In this document: positions 8,340-16,848 of the stretch, piece after piece
Layout: each line of letters opens with the position of its first letter
Numbering within the stretch: position 1 is the first letter of the stretch
NCBI GenBank assembly: GCA_031376285.1
Contig: JANMDN010000013.1
Coordinates: 124,001-188,000 of the forward strand
Direction: 5' to 3'
Source: JANMDN01 sp031376285
Lineage (GTDB): Bacteria > Actinomycetota > Thermoleophilia > Miltoncostaeales > Miltoncostaeaceae
Length of the DNA stretch: 64,000 bases
Program-made: the position numbers and the translations under genes
The notes under the pieces: model-generated
The model's database searches: none
The model's input: only the letters and a program-made list of their open reading frames with translations
Told to the model about the DNA's origin: nothing

Positions 8340-9455
8340 ATGCTGGGTGGCGTGAACTCCGACTCGATCCTCGCCCACGCAGGCGGCGACAACCCGTCCG
8401 GCGGACTCTCTCCGCCCCTCGATCGTTCCACCACCTTCGAGGGCGCGGCTGGGCGGGCGTCGGCCTACGGACGTGCCCACAGCCCCACCCTTCAAGGGGT
8501 CGAAGGAACGCTTGGCGCGCTTGAAGACGCCACGGCCCTCGCGTTCGCCAGCGGGATGACCGCCTGGTCGGTGCTCTGCCAGACCGTTCTTCGGCCTGGT
8601 GATGTCGTGGCGATTCCGACACGCGGCTACTACGGGGTGGAGTTCCACGCGGAACTCCTGCTCGAACCCTGGGGCATCGAGGTCCGGCGCTTCGATCCGG
8701 TGGACTCAGGTGCGATGGCCGACGCGGTGCGCGGCGCAAAGCTCCTCCTCGTCGAGACCCCGGCAAACCCGGACATGCGGGTTGTCGACATCGCCCAGTC
8801 CGCTCGGGCGGGTCGCGCTGCTGGAGCGCTCGTCGTCTGCGACAACACGGTCGCGACCCCACTGCTCCAGCGCCCGCTCGACCTCGGGGCCGACATCACT
8901 TGGCAAAGCGCCACCAAGTATCTGGGTGGGCATTCCGATGTTCTCGCGGGTGTGCTCGCGACACGCGACACGGCGCTCGTTTCCAAGCTGCTCGATGTGC
9001 GCACGTGCGTCGGCGGGGCGCTCTCGCCTGACGCGGCGTGGCTGCTTGCGCGCGGCCTTCGGACGCTCTCGGTGCGCGTCGGCCGACAATGCGAGACCGC
9101 GCTCGACCTTGCGCAGCGGCTTGAGAAACACGCGGGGGTCAAACGAGTGAACTATCCCGGCCTCGCCGATCATCCAGACCGCGCCACCTGTGAGCGTCAG
9201 ATGTCGGGAGGGTTTGGCGGGCTGCTCTCGTTCGAGGTCGCCGACGCCGCCCTGGCCGATCGCCTTATCGCGTCGCTGACCTTGATTCACGGAGCGACCA
9301 GCCTCGGCAGTGTTGAGTCGCTCATCGAGCGCCGCGGCCGCATCGAACCAGAGGGGCGCGTTCCCGCCGGGCTGCTCCGTCTCTCGGTTGGGCTTGAGGA
9401 CGTCGACGACCTCTGGGCCGACCTGCGCGCCGGACTCGACCAGCTGCCGCGCTAA
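8340..9455 (+). CDS. Cys/Met metabolism PLP-dependent enzyme (cystathionine gamma-synthase/lyase family)
   Basis: 371 residues. A fold-type I PLP enzyme with ALAFASGMTAWS (phosphate-binding region), SRDN-like CDNTVATPL near 168-176, the PLP lysine at about residue 193 in SATKYLGGHSD, and a C-terminal SLGSVESLIE. Members carry out beta or gamma elimination or replacement on cystathionine, homoserine esters or methionine; the exact reaction cannot be read here. The start is uncertain: ATG 8340, the upstream ATG 8316 and GTG 8352 are all in frame and none has a strong ribosome site. Confidence 0.85.
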   Translation: MLGGVNSDSILAHAGGDNPSGGLSPPLDRSTTFEGAAGRASAYGRAHSPTLQGVEGTLGALEDATALAFASGMTAWSVLCQTVLRPGDVVAIPTRGYYGVEFHAELLLEPWGIEVRRFDPVDSGAMADAVRGAKLLLVETPANPDMRVVDIAQSARAGRAAGALVVCDNTVATPLLQRPLDLGADITWQSATKYLGGHSDVLAGVLATRDTALVSKLLDVRTCVGGALSPDAAWLLARGLRTLSVRVGRQCETALDLAQRLEKHAGVKRVNYPGLADHPDRATCERQMSGGFGGLLSFEVADAALADRLIASLTLIHGATSLGSVESLIERRGRIEPEGRVPAGLLRLSVGLEDVDDLWADLRAGLDQLPR

Positions 9456-9470
9456 CCTCGTCGCCCGCCG

Positions 9471-10325
9471 TCACGGGTCGATATCGGCAATGAACCGGCG
9501 AAGCGCCGTGGCCGCGCCGTCAGCGGCGAATGCGGGGGCGATCCAATCGGCTGCGGCCCGGGCGGAGTCTGATCCATCGGCCAGCGCGACGGCGACTCCG
9601 GCAGCGCGGAGCATCGGAACGTCATTGTCGTTGTCGCCGACGGCCAACACACGGTCGAGGCCGACTCCCAGGATGGCGCAGAGATCTCCCAGCCCGCGAC
9701 CCTTGTCGACGCCCGGGGCGGTCAGCTCGACAAGGCGATGATGCGTTCGCGCCACCTGAAGCTCGTCACCGACCAATGCCGCAAGCTCGGCCACAGCGTC
9801 GCGCCCTGGCTCGATCGGAGCTTCGACGATGATCTTGAGCGGCTCACCCGCCGCCCCACTAGCGGCCGAGGCGAGCGTTGAGCTGCGCTCGCGGGGCACC
9901 CCGAAGAGGTCATCATGCTCGGGGCCGGCCGGATCACCGCGCTCGATCATCCGCGTGGCGCCGTTGCCGGCGAGGAGGTACAGCACGACGAGGTTGTCGA
10001 GGCCGTCGAGCCGCTTGAGCGCCCGCTGCGCGACCGGGCGCGGGATGGTCGTTTGGGCAAGCACTCGCCCGGTGACGGGGTCGCCGATCACCGCGCCCTG
10101 GGCCGTCACCACTGGCGTGCGCAGGCCGAGCGGTTCGGTGAGGTGCGCGCGGACGTAGTCGAGTGTCCGCCCGGTCGCGAGGGTGACGGCGACGCCCGCG
10201 TCTTTGGCGACCTGGAATGCGTCAACGATTGCGCGTCCGACGGTTGGTGGTCCGTGGTTGGCGATGATCGTGCCGTCGACGTCGAAGACGGCCAGCTCGA
10301 TCTTGGGCCGGCCCCCCTCAGTCAC
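9471..10325 (-). CDS. HAD-superfamily phosphatase, Cof type
   Basis: 284 residues. Motif I is FDVDGT with nucleophile Asp15 and Asp17. Motif II is TLATGRT, a C2-type cap fills the middle, and motif III/IV reads GVDKGRGL then GDNDNDVPML. Cof-type enzymes dephosphorylate small phosphorylated metabolites. The GTG start at 10325 overlaps the end of the upstream deacylase gene by 8 bases, so the two are co-translated. The substrate cannot be read from sequence. Confidence 0.85.
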   Translation of the reverse strand: MTEGGRPKIELAVFDVDGTIIANHGPPTVGRAIVDAFQVAKDAGVAVTLATGRTLDYVRAHLTEPLGLRTPVVTAQGAVIGDPVTGRVLAQTTIPRPVAQRALKRLDGLDNLVVLYLLAGNGATRMIERGDPAGPEHDDLFGVPRERSSTLASAASGAAGEPLKIIVEAPIEPGRDAVAELAALVGDELQVARTHHRLVELTAPGVDKGRGLGDLCAILGVGLDRVLAVGDNDNDVPMLRAAGVAVALADGSDSARAAADWIAPAFAADGAATALRRFIADIDP

Positions 10326-10794
10326 GGGCGATGTCGGCCACCCGCGCTTCGGTCGCCCGTACGAGGTCGGTTGGCGCGATGAGGATCTGCACGCCTCGAC
10401 GACCGCCGCTGAACGAGACCCGCTCGCGGGTGAGGACACGTTCGTCGATGACAACCGGATAGCGCGTCACCCCGCGGACGCTGATCGCGAGTGGCGACAC
10501 ACCGCCCTTCAGATATCCGGTGAGGCGTTGGATGTCGCGTTGGTCGACGAGATCGATCGAGCGCTCGCCAAGGGCCCGAGCCAGCTTGCGGGTCGAGAGT
10601 TCACGGTCTGCGCCGACCATCGCGAGGATGACGCCCGAGTCGCCGCGCACGACGAGCGTCTTGACGACGTCAGAGATGGGCAGGCCGAGTTCACGGGTGA
10701 CTTCCTCGGCGGTGAACTCGCGCGCGCGGAACTCGACGACATCGTGGTCGACGCCGGCTGCCGCGAGCTGCTTGGTCGCTGGTGTGCTCGTCAC
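10318..10794 (-). CDS. ybaK: YbaK/EbsC-family aminoacyl-tRNA deacylase
   Basis: About 158 residues from GTG 10794. The family hydrolyses misacylated tRNA (YbaK acts on Cys-tRNA-Pro). Seen are the YbaK-domain pattern FTAEEVTRELG, the conserved lysine in VVKTLVVRG, a middle GYLKGGVSPLA and the C-terminal IAPTDLVRAT. The start is weakly supported; a GTG 15 bases upstream is also possible. The gene overlaps the HAD gene by 8 bases. Its specificity for Cys or another amino acid is not determined. Confidence 0.82.
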   Translation of the reverse strand: MTSTPATKQLAAAGVDHDVVEFRAREFTAEEVTRELGLPISDVVKTLVVRGDSGVILAMVGADRELSTRKLARALGERSIDLVDQRDIQRLTGYLKGGVSPLAISVRGVTRYPVVIDERVLTRERVSFSGGRRGVQILIAPTDLVRATEARVADIARD

Positions 10795-10934
10795 GGCTCG
10801 ATGAGTGACTCGAGCGCCCGGGGGTCGCCGGGGGCCAGCCACGCGTTCGAGGCAAGCTCGTCGCTTCGCCGGGTCGTCTCCACGACCGGATTATCGCCGA
10901 GGCGGGTCGGTACCGTGACAGCCCGATAGGCTCC

Positions 10935-11978
10935 ATGTCGGTGAATCAGGCCACAACGCAGGGAGACGAGGCCGCGCTCGGCGACCGCGATTGCCTGGCG
11001 CTTTGGCTTTCGAGCGATCTGACACTGGGCGTTGGACCGCACGGAGTTCCCGCGCCTGAACCCGGTGAGGTTCGCGTCGCTGTCCGGTGGGCCGGAGTCT
11101 GTGACTCCGATCTTGGCGTGCTCCGTACCGGGGAGGGGGTCCGCGAACTTCCCGCCGTGCTTGGGCATGAGGTGTACGGCGACATCGATGCCGTTGGTGC
11201 GGGAGTGCGTATGGCGGTCGGTGCACCGGTCGTGCTCGACTCGCGCATTCCGTGTCTTGACTGCGACGCCTGCCGCAAGGATCCGAACACCTGCGCGAAT
11301 TTCAGCGTCCTCGGTGAGGCCCGACCCGGAGGCTTTGCCGCCTACTGCAACGTCCCCGCCTGGGTCGTCCACCCGGTGCCCGAGGATCTCGACGGATCCG
11401 TTGCCGTCCTCGCTGTGCCACTCGCCGTCGCACTCCACGCGCTCTCGTATGTCGAGTCGCCCCCCCGCCGAGCGGCCATCATCGGCCACGGGCCGATTGG
11501 TGCGCTGGTCCACATCGAACTCCGCCAGGCCGGTTGCGCGGTCGACGTCGCCGAGCCCGCTCCCATTCGGGCGGCGCTCGCGGAGGGGCTCCAGGCCGTC
11601 GTCGTCGAGCGGAGCGACCTCCTCACGTCCGGCGGGTACGACCTCGTGGTCGACGCCGCAGGCGCGCATGGATCCCTCAGGGACGCCATCGCCGCGGCGG
11701 CTGTTGGCGCGACGATCCTCGTCGTCGCGACTCACACCCGACCCGTGGAGGTCGTCCCGACGCAGATTGCCGACAAGCGCCTGCGTATCGTTGGGATCAA
11801 CGCGTTCGTCGATGAACTGCCCGAGGCGATCGCGCGTCTTGCGGCCGTCCCGCAGCGCTATCGATCGGTTGTGACCGACAGCGTCGGAATCGACCGGCTC
11901 CCCGCACGCCTCGGGCGACTCCTTGACACCGGTGACGCCGTGAAACTGCTGGTGTACATGGGCGGTTTCGGCGCGTAA
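10935..11978 (+). CDS. Zinc-dependent medium-chain alcohol dehydrogenase-like protein
   Basis: 347 residues. An N-terminal GroES-like domain has a catalytic-zinc set around Cys56 and GHE (His78-Glu79). A structural-zinc loop follows with Cys107, 110, 113 and 120. A Rossmann domain has GHGPIGALV. The family oxidises alcohols or polyols with NAD(P). The nucleotide-binding domain is somewhat diverged and the substrate is unknown. A TAGGCT-type hexamer lies just before the ATG, so the transcript may be nearly leaderless. Confidence 0.85.
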   Translation: MSVNQATTQGDEAALGDRDCLALWLSSDLTLGVGPHGVPAPEPGEVRVAVRWAGVCDSDLGVLRTGEGVRELPAVLGHEVYGDIDAVGAGVRMAVGAPVVLDSRIPCLDCDACRKDPNTCANFSVLGEARPGGFAAYCNVPAWVVHPVPEDLDGSVAVLAVPLAVALHALSYVESPPRRAAIIGHGPIGALVHIELRQAGCAVDVAEPAPIRAALAEGLQAVVVERSDLLTSGGYDLVVDAAGAHGSLRDAIAAAAVGATILVVATHTRPVEVVPTQIADKRLRIVGINAFVDELPEAIARLAAVPQRYRSVVTDSVGIDRLPARLGRLLDTGDAVKLLVYMGGFGA

Positions 11979-12058
11979 CAGCTCGTATGATCTCTCGACC
12001 CGAGGACCGCTGCTCGCTACGATCGAGGCACCGCAAACGGGTGGATCGGAGAGCGTAA

Positions 12059-12493
12059 ATGGGCTACCGGGTTCTGCACGCGGCCGATGCGTTCTGGAGG
12101 CCGTCCAATCAGATGAAGGTGGAAAACACCGACCTCGGTAAGCAGCTCGAGGCGACCCAGCTCGGTGCCCGCCTCTGGCGCCTCCATCCCGGCCAGGCGA
12201 GCACAAAACATCGTCACGTGAGCCAGGAGGAGCTCTACGTGCTCCTCGAGGGCACCGGTCGCCTCCGGGTCGGTGACGATGCGCTCACCCTTGCGCCGCT
12301 GTCTTCGGTGGCCGTCGACTCACAGACCGTCCGACAGCTCTTCAACGACACGCAGTCCGACCAGCTGTGGCTGGTGGTCGGCGCGCCGCCTGAGCTGGCA
12401 AACACGCTGGAGATGGACGCGCAGCGCTTGGTGCTTCTCTATCCCGACGGGCCGAAAGCGCTGCCACCCGAACTCGCTGACGAGGGCACCTGA
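12059..12493 (+). CDS. Cupin-domain protein
   Basis: 144 residues with one cupin barrel: metal-ligand region KHRHVSQEELYVLLEGTGRL (His51, His53 and Glu57 or Glu58) and a later valine/leucine-rich strand. Small cupins bind a metal and act as sugar-modifying enzymes or ligand sensors. GGAGAGCG lies 4-11 bases before the ATG. No function can be assigned from context. Its end is 97 bases before argB, with an operator-like palindrome in between. Confidence 0.8.
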   Translation: MGYRVLHAADAFWRPSNQMKVENTDLGKQLEATQLGARLWRLHPGQASTKHRHVSQEELYVLLEGTGRLRVGDDALTLAPLSSVAVDSQTVRQLFNDTQSDQLWLVVGAPPELANTLEMDAQRLVLLYPDGPKALPPELADEGT

Positions 12494-12494
12494 G

Positions 12495-12509
12495 TCTCAC
12501 GATGTGAGA
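12495..12509. promoter_or_regulatory. Palindrome TCTCAC-GAT-GTGAGA upstream of argB
   Basis: A perfect 6-base-arm dyad with a 3-base spacer, 81 bases before the argB start. The same arms occur as TCTCACATTGTGAGA at 56384-56398 before uvrB. It looks like a transcription-factor site; the factor is unknown. It does not resemble a classical ARG box. Confidence 0.5.
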
Positions 12510-12590
12510 ACTTGGTGCAGGAGGTCAACGCTGGTTGCGGAGAACACCGGGGCGGTCGGCGCTGGGCTCGGCTGCTACCTTCTTTTGCCG

Positions 12591-13478
12591 ATGACCACCT
12601 CGATCCCGACACCCACGCCAGCGGACCTGCAGGAGCGGGTTGGGATACTCCTCGAGGCGCTGCCCTACATTCGGCGCTTCGCTGGCGCGACCGTCGTCAT
12701 CAAGTACGGCGGGGCCGCAATGACCGCTCCCGAGCTGAAGGCATCCTTCGCTCAGGATGTCGCACTCCTCAAGCTCGTCGGGATGAACCCGGTGATCGTG
12801 CATGGCGGCGGGAAGGACATCAGCCGCTACTCCGACCTGCTCGGGCTCGAGGTTCGCTTCGTCGACGGGTTGCGCGTCACCGATGCACCGACGATGGAGA
12901 TCGTAAAGATGGTGCTCGTCGGCAAGATCAACAAGGAGATCGTCGCCCAGCTGCAGGTCGCCGGGGTCCGAGCGGTCGGTCTCTCCGGTGACGACGGGGG
13001 CCTCATCCGCGCGACCAAGGCCGCGAGCAGCAACGGTGAGCTCGGGTTCGTGGGCGATGTCGAGTCGATCGACTCGCGCGTCCTCACGACCCTCGCCGAG
13101 TTCGTCCCGGTTGTGGCATCGGTTGGTGTCGACGCCGAGGGTCAGAGCTACAACATCAACGCCGACACAGTGGCGGGCGCGCTCGCCGCGTCGCTGCGCG
13201 CGCAGCGAGTGCTTTTCCTCACCGACGTCCCTGGTCTGATGAGCGACGTCGCCGATCCTGACAGCGTCATCGCGCGCAGTACCCTCGCCGAGATCGACGA
13301 GATGGTCGGGAGCGGCGCCATCGATGCCGGCATGATCCCGAAGCTCGAGGCCGTCCGAAACGCCCTGCGTCACGGCGTGGAATCGGCCTCGATCATCGAC
13401 GGGCGGGTGCCACACTCGGTCCTGATGGAGATCTTCACCGACAACGGTTGCGGTACTCAAGTCCTCCAAGCTCGGTGA
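12591..13478 (+). CDS. argB: Acetylglutamate kinase
   Basis: 295 residues, the second step of arginine biosynthesis (phosphorylation of N-acetylglutamate). Landmarks are VVIKYGGAAM, the nucleotide-binding VIVHGGGKDISR, NINADTVAGALA and GGMIPKL-like DAGMIPKLEA. The start is ATG 12591; the frame is open far upstream, but the leader lacks homology. TACCTT at 12576-12581 sits 9 bases before the ATG. It is followed after 9 bases by argD. argC, argJ and argH are not in the window. Confidence 0.95.
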   Translation: MTTSIPTPTPADLQERVGILLEALPYIRRFAGATVVIKYGGAAMTAPELKASFAQDVALLKLVGMNPVIVHGGGKDISRYSDLLGLEVRFVDGLRVTDAPTMEIVKMVLVGKINKEIVAQLQVAGVRAVGLSGDDGGLIRATKAASSNGELGFVGDVESIDSRVLTTLAEFVPVVASVGVDAEGQSYNINADTVAGALAASLRAQRVLFLTDVPGLMSDVADPDSVIARSTLAEIDEMVGSGAIDAGMIPKLEAVRNALRHGVESASIIDGRVPHSVLMEIFTDNGCGTQVLQAR

Positions 13479-13487
13479 GGGTGAACC

Positions 13488-14699
13488 ATGGATGAGCGCC
13501 TCGCGCTGCGTGAATCAGCGGCGATCATGCAGACCTACAAGCGCGCCGCCGTTTCCTTCGTCCGAGGCGAGGGGGCCTACCTTTTCGACGAGGCCGGGCG
13601 CCGGTATGTGGACTGCCTTTCGGGAATCGGCCAGATGAACGTCGGCCACTGCAACCCGAAGGTCGTCGAGGCGATCCGAGCGCAGGCGGGCGCGCTTATC
13701 AACACCTCGAACCTCTACTACACCGAGCCCGGCATCGCACTCGCCGAATGGCTGAGCCGTCGGTCGCTCGGTGGCAAAGTCTTTTTTTGCAACTCCGGCG
13801 CCGAGGCATCTGAGGCGGCGTTGAAGCTTGCACGCAAGCACGGCGGCCCGGGTCGAACCGAGGTCGTCGCGCTGGTGGACGGTTTTCACGGTCGCACCTA
13901 CGGCGCCCTCTCGCTCACCGGCCAACCCGGCAAGCAGGAGGCGTTCAGGCCCCTCGTGCCCGGGGTTCGCCACATCGAACGTAACGACATCGCGGCGCTC
14001 GAAGGGGCGGTCGGCCCCACGACATGTGCGATCGTCATCGAACCCGTGCAGGGTGAGATCGGCGTGCATCCACTCGACGAGGCCTTTGTTCGCCGCGCAC
14101 GGGCACTCGCCGACGAGCACGACGTGGTGCTGATCTTCGACGAGATCCAGACCGGCATGGGCCGGACCGGACCCCTCTTTGCCTATCAGGACCTTGGCGT
14201 CGAGCCCGATGTGATGTGCCTCGCCAAGAGCCTCGGCGGTGGAGTCCCGATTGGCGCGGTCGTCGCGTCACCGGCGTTTTCGGACGTCCTCCAGCCAGGC
14301 GATCACGGGTCGACATTCGCGGGGGGCCCACTCGCCTGCGCTGCCGCCCTCGCCGCCTGCGAGGTCTTGGACGACCCAGCCCTTCAGGCGCACGTGCGCG
14401 AGATGGGTGGCCACCTCCTCGATGGGCTTCGCCAACTCGTCCGCGACGGATTCGGAACGGAGGCGCGCGGGCGTGGCCTCATGTGTGCGATCGATCTCAC
14501 CAAACCACACGCCGGCGACGTGGTCGACCAGCTGCTCGCGCATCGTTTCCTCGCAAACAATACGACGGCCCACACGCTTCGCTTCCTCCCGCCGCTTGTC
14601 ATCGAACTCGACGACATCGACGCCCTCCTGACTGCGCTGCGTTCGATCTTGGCCGAGCACTCGCCCGCTGGCTCGAAGGTCGAGATCAGGACACCGTGA
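13488..14699 (+). CDS. argD: Acetylornithine aminotransferase
   Basis: 403 residues, a class III PLP aminotransferase converting N-acetylglutamate semialdehyde to N-acetylornithine. Seen are FFCNSGAEASEAALKLAR (100-116), DGFHGRTYGALSLTG, the PLP aspartate in IFDEIQTGMGRTG (Asp218), and the Schiff-base lysine at residue 247 (CLAKSLGGG). It follows argB by 9 bases and is clearly in the same operon. Its last 14 bases overlap the end of the convergent lysyl oxidase gene. Confidence 0.94.
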   Translation: MDERLALRESAAIMQTYKRAAVSFVRGEGAYLFDEAGRRYVDCLSGIGQMNVGHCNPKVVEAIRAQAGALINTSNLYYTEPGIALAEWLSRRSLGGKVFFCNSGAEASEAALKLARKHGGPGRTEVVALVDGFHGRTYGALSLTGQPGKQEAFRPLVPGVRHIERNDIAALEGAVGPTTCAIVIEPVQGEIGVHPLDEAFVRRARALADEHDVVLIFDEIQTGMGRTGPLFAYQDLGVEPDVMCLAKSLGGGVPIGAVVASPAFSDVLQPGDHGSTFAGGPLACAAALAACEVLDDPALQAHVREMGGHLLDGLRQLVRDGFGTEARGRGLMCAIDLTKPHAGDVVDQLLAHRFLANNTTAHTLRFLPPLVIELDDIDALLTALRSILAEHSPAGSKVEIRTP

Positions 14700-15837
14700 C
14701 GCTGACGGTGGCCGGGGCGCTCACGAGACCACGTGGGTCGTTAACCGTGTACGTGAAACGGTCCGGCCCCACGTATCCGGGCGTCGGCTGGTACATGACG
14801 ACCGGCCCGGAGAACGCGCCGATCACTCCATGGGCCGGTGGCGTGGTCACCGAGTAGACGAGGCCCGCGGCGATCTCATCCTGACTCCAGACGCGAGGCG
14901 GTTCGACCGAGGTCTTCACCTTGGCACGCGGGGCAACGATCTGCGCCGGGAGCATCGTCAGCGTGGCCAGGGTCCCGGCCGGGACTGCGATGGGCCCAAG
15001 GTTCGCCGCGATGACGCCGGGGATCTTGCGTAGTTGGGTGAGTGACTGATCCTTTTCGTTGGTCTCAGCCACGATGTTTTTCGGGTCGATGATCGCCGTG
15101 AGCTTGTAGACCCCGGGCGCCTGTCCCGTCACGTCGACGAACTGGCCGGCGATGTCATGGGCGTAGTGATCGGCAAACCCGGGGGAGATACCCATGCGGA
15201 CCACACGGGAGGCGAGGCCCTTGCGGTGCTGACACCAGTCGTTGCCGGCCCAATTGAAGCCCGAGTACAAGCCGGTGCCCGCCCCGAGGAGGTCGTACAT
15301 GCAGAAACCGGTTTTCCTGATGTCGAGCGCGGCGCCGCTACGGGATGTCAAGGTGTACCGGGCCACGCCCTGAACATGCCAGTGCGCATGATTGTCCCCT
15401 GCCCAGGTCATCTTCGCGCCCTTCGCCGTCATGTTGACACGGCCGGCAAGGTTGCGATCGCTGGGCACTCGACCGGCGTGCGTACATCCTCCCGCTGGCT
15501 GCCGCGCCGGAGGCTTACGGCACAGCGGACGCGACGCGACGCCCTTCCCTCGGTAGAGGATCTGCCACACGCGGTTTGCACGGTGGTCGTAGAAGACCTC
15601 GAACGCCCCCGGTCCGGCGTTGTAGATCGCCGAGTCGAAGCGGTACAGCAGCCGTCCGGGCCTCGTCACCAGATCGAGGTAGGAGGCGTCGAGGAACGGA
15701 AGCCGCGCTTGCAAGTTGGGGAGCCTGGCGTCGCGGGGCAGCAGTGGCGCGGGCCCGGCAACGGCGAGGCATACCGGCCAGTTCATGAAAGCGAGGCCGA
15801 ATGCAGCGAGCATCGGAATCGGGCGGCGAGTGATCAT
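14686..15837 (-). CDS. Secreted lysyl oxidase-family protein with C-terminal Ig-like domain
   Basis: 383 residues with an N-terminal signal peptide (MITRRPIPMLAAFGLAFM, then hydrophobic to about 30). The middle matches the lysyl oxidase catalytic domain: a copper HxHxH motif HAHWH at 150-154, RKTGFCMYD with Lys175, and ISPGFADHYAHDIAGQFVDV with Tyr225. In animal enzymes the equivalent Lys and Tyr form the lysyl tyrosylquinone cofactor. DPKNIVAETNEKDQ is also typical. The last 90 residues look like an Ig/cadherin-like repeat (GYVGPDRFTYTVND). It probably oxidises primary amines outside the cell. Confidence 0.82.
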   Translation of the reverse strand: MITRRPIPMLAAFGLAFMNWPVCLAVAGPAPLLPRDARLPNLQARLPFLDASYLDLVTRPGRLLYRFDSAIYNAGPGAFEVFYDHRANRVWQILYRGKGVASRPLCRKPPARQPAGGCTHAGRVPSDRNLAGRVNMTAKGAKMTWAGDNHAHWHVQGVARYTLTSRSGAALDIRKTGFCMYDLLGAGTGLYSGFNWAGNDWCQHRKGLASRVVRMGISPGFADHYAHDIAGQFVDVTGQAPGVYKLTAIIDPKNIVAETNEKDQSLTQLRKIPGVIAANLGPIAVPAGTLATLTMLPAQIVAPRAKVKTSVEPPRVWSQDEIAAGLVYSVTTPPAHGVIGAFSGPVVMYQPTPGYVGPDRFTYTVNDPRGLVSAPATVSVTVS

Positions 15838-15950
15838 GCGTGCTGCCGTGTGGCCATCTCTTGTCTCCTGCGTAGCGTTTTCCGGCTTTTTCAGCCTATC
15901 GATCGGATGCTCCACGCTCCTCACGGCGGCTTAGCGTGTCGGCCCGGCGG

Positions 15951-16799
15951 TCAGGGCAGGGCGATGAGGACGACAGCCAACGCAGCGAGCGCGAGGCCGG
16001 CCAGCTGCCGCCGCGTCAGGCGTTCGCCGAGCACGACGAGGGCGAGGATCACCGTCGTCGCGGGGTAGAGGGCGGTGATGACGGAGGCAAGCGCCAACGA
16101 TCCCTCGCGCGTCGCCAGTAGGAACAGGACGTTTGCCGCCACCTCGAGCGTCCCGGTTGCGGCCACCCAAACGAGCACGGATCCGATCGCTCGCCTCGGC
16201 GGCATGGGGACCACGAGCAGGCAGCCGAGCGCGACGACGGTCGTCGCAACCCGCCCCGACACGAGCGGCCAGAGTCCCGACGAGTCGCCTGCCTGATCGA
16301 GGAGCGCAAAGAAGAGGCCGAACCCGACGCCGGCAAGGACTGCCATGACTGTCGCCTGCCGAGGATGCGGTTGACCGCCCTCGGGTACGGGAGCGCCCGC
16401 CCCTCCGGAGAGGGCGATCGCCGGAATCGCGGCGGCGATCCCGAGGCTTGCGAGGACGCCCGGCCGCTCACCAAGGGCGAGCCCGATCCCGACTGGCACG
16501 AGGGCCGAGAAGACCGCGGCGAGTGGGGCGACGATGCTCATTCTGCCGATCGTGAACGCGCGGTAGAGCAGGAACACACCCACCAACCCGATGAGACCCC
16601 CGGCTGCGCCGAAGATCACATCGGCGCGAACGACACGTCCGGCGCCGACGATTGGCGCGGCGACGAGCAGCCCCACGAGGCCGATCGCCTGCGAGAGCAC
16701 CAGCACGACCATGACCGGCACACGACGGCTCGCGAAGCCACCGCAGAAATCAGCGACGCCGTAGGTGAGCGCTGCCGCCAGCGCGAGTAGAGCGGTCAC
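15951..16799 (-). CDS. EamA/DMT-family transporter
   Basis: 282 residues with about ten transmembrane helices in two five-helix halves. The end of the first half has LYRAFTIGRMSIVAPLAAVFSALV, and the last helices have ASVITALYPATTVILALVVLGE, both typical of EamA repeats. These exporters move metabolites; the substrate is unknown. The start is GTG 16799, after GGAG. The gene follows the MFS transporter by 49 bases on the same strand. Confidence 0.85.
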   Translation of the reverse strand: MTALLALAAALTYGVADFCGGFASRRVPVMVVLVLSQAIGLVGLLVAAPIVGAGRVVRADVIFGAAGGLIGLVGVFLLYRAFTIGRMSIVAPLAAVFSALVPVGIGLALGERPGVLASLGIAAAIPAIALSGGAGAPVPEGGQPHPRQATVMAVLAGVGFGLFFALLDQAGDSSGLWPLVSGRVATTVVALGCLLVVPMPPRRAIGSVLVWVAATGTLEVAANVLFLLATREGSLALASVITALYPATTVILALVVLGERLTRRQLAGLALAALAVVLIALP

Positions 16800-16848
16800 C
16801 TGAACTCCGGGGCTTGGGGCCGAGTCGCGACCGGGTCGCGACGGCAGC

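Noticed and set aside
15800..15870. Seven-codon leader peptide (ATGGCCACACGG...TGA) overlapping the lysyl oxidase start
   Set aside because: It has a ribosome-site-like AGGAGA, but it is too short and lacks any regulatory codon run to support a call.
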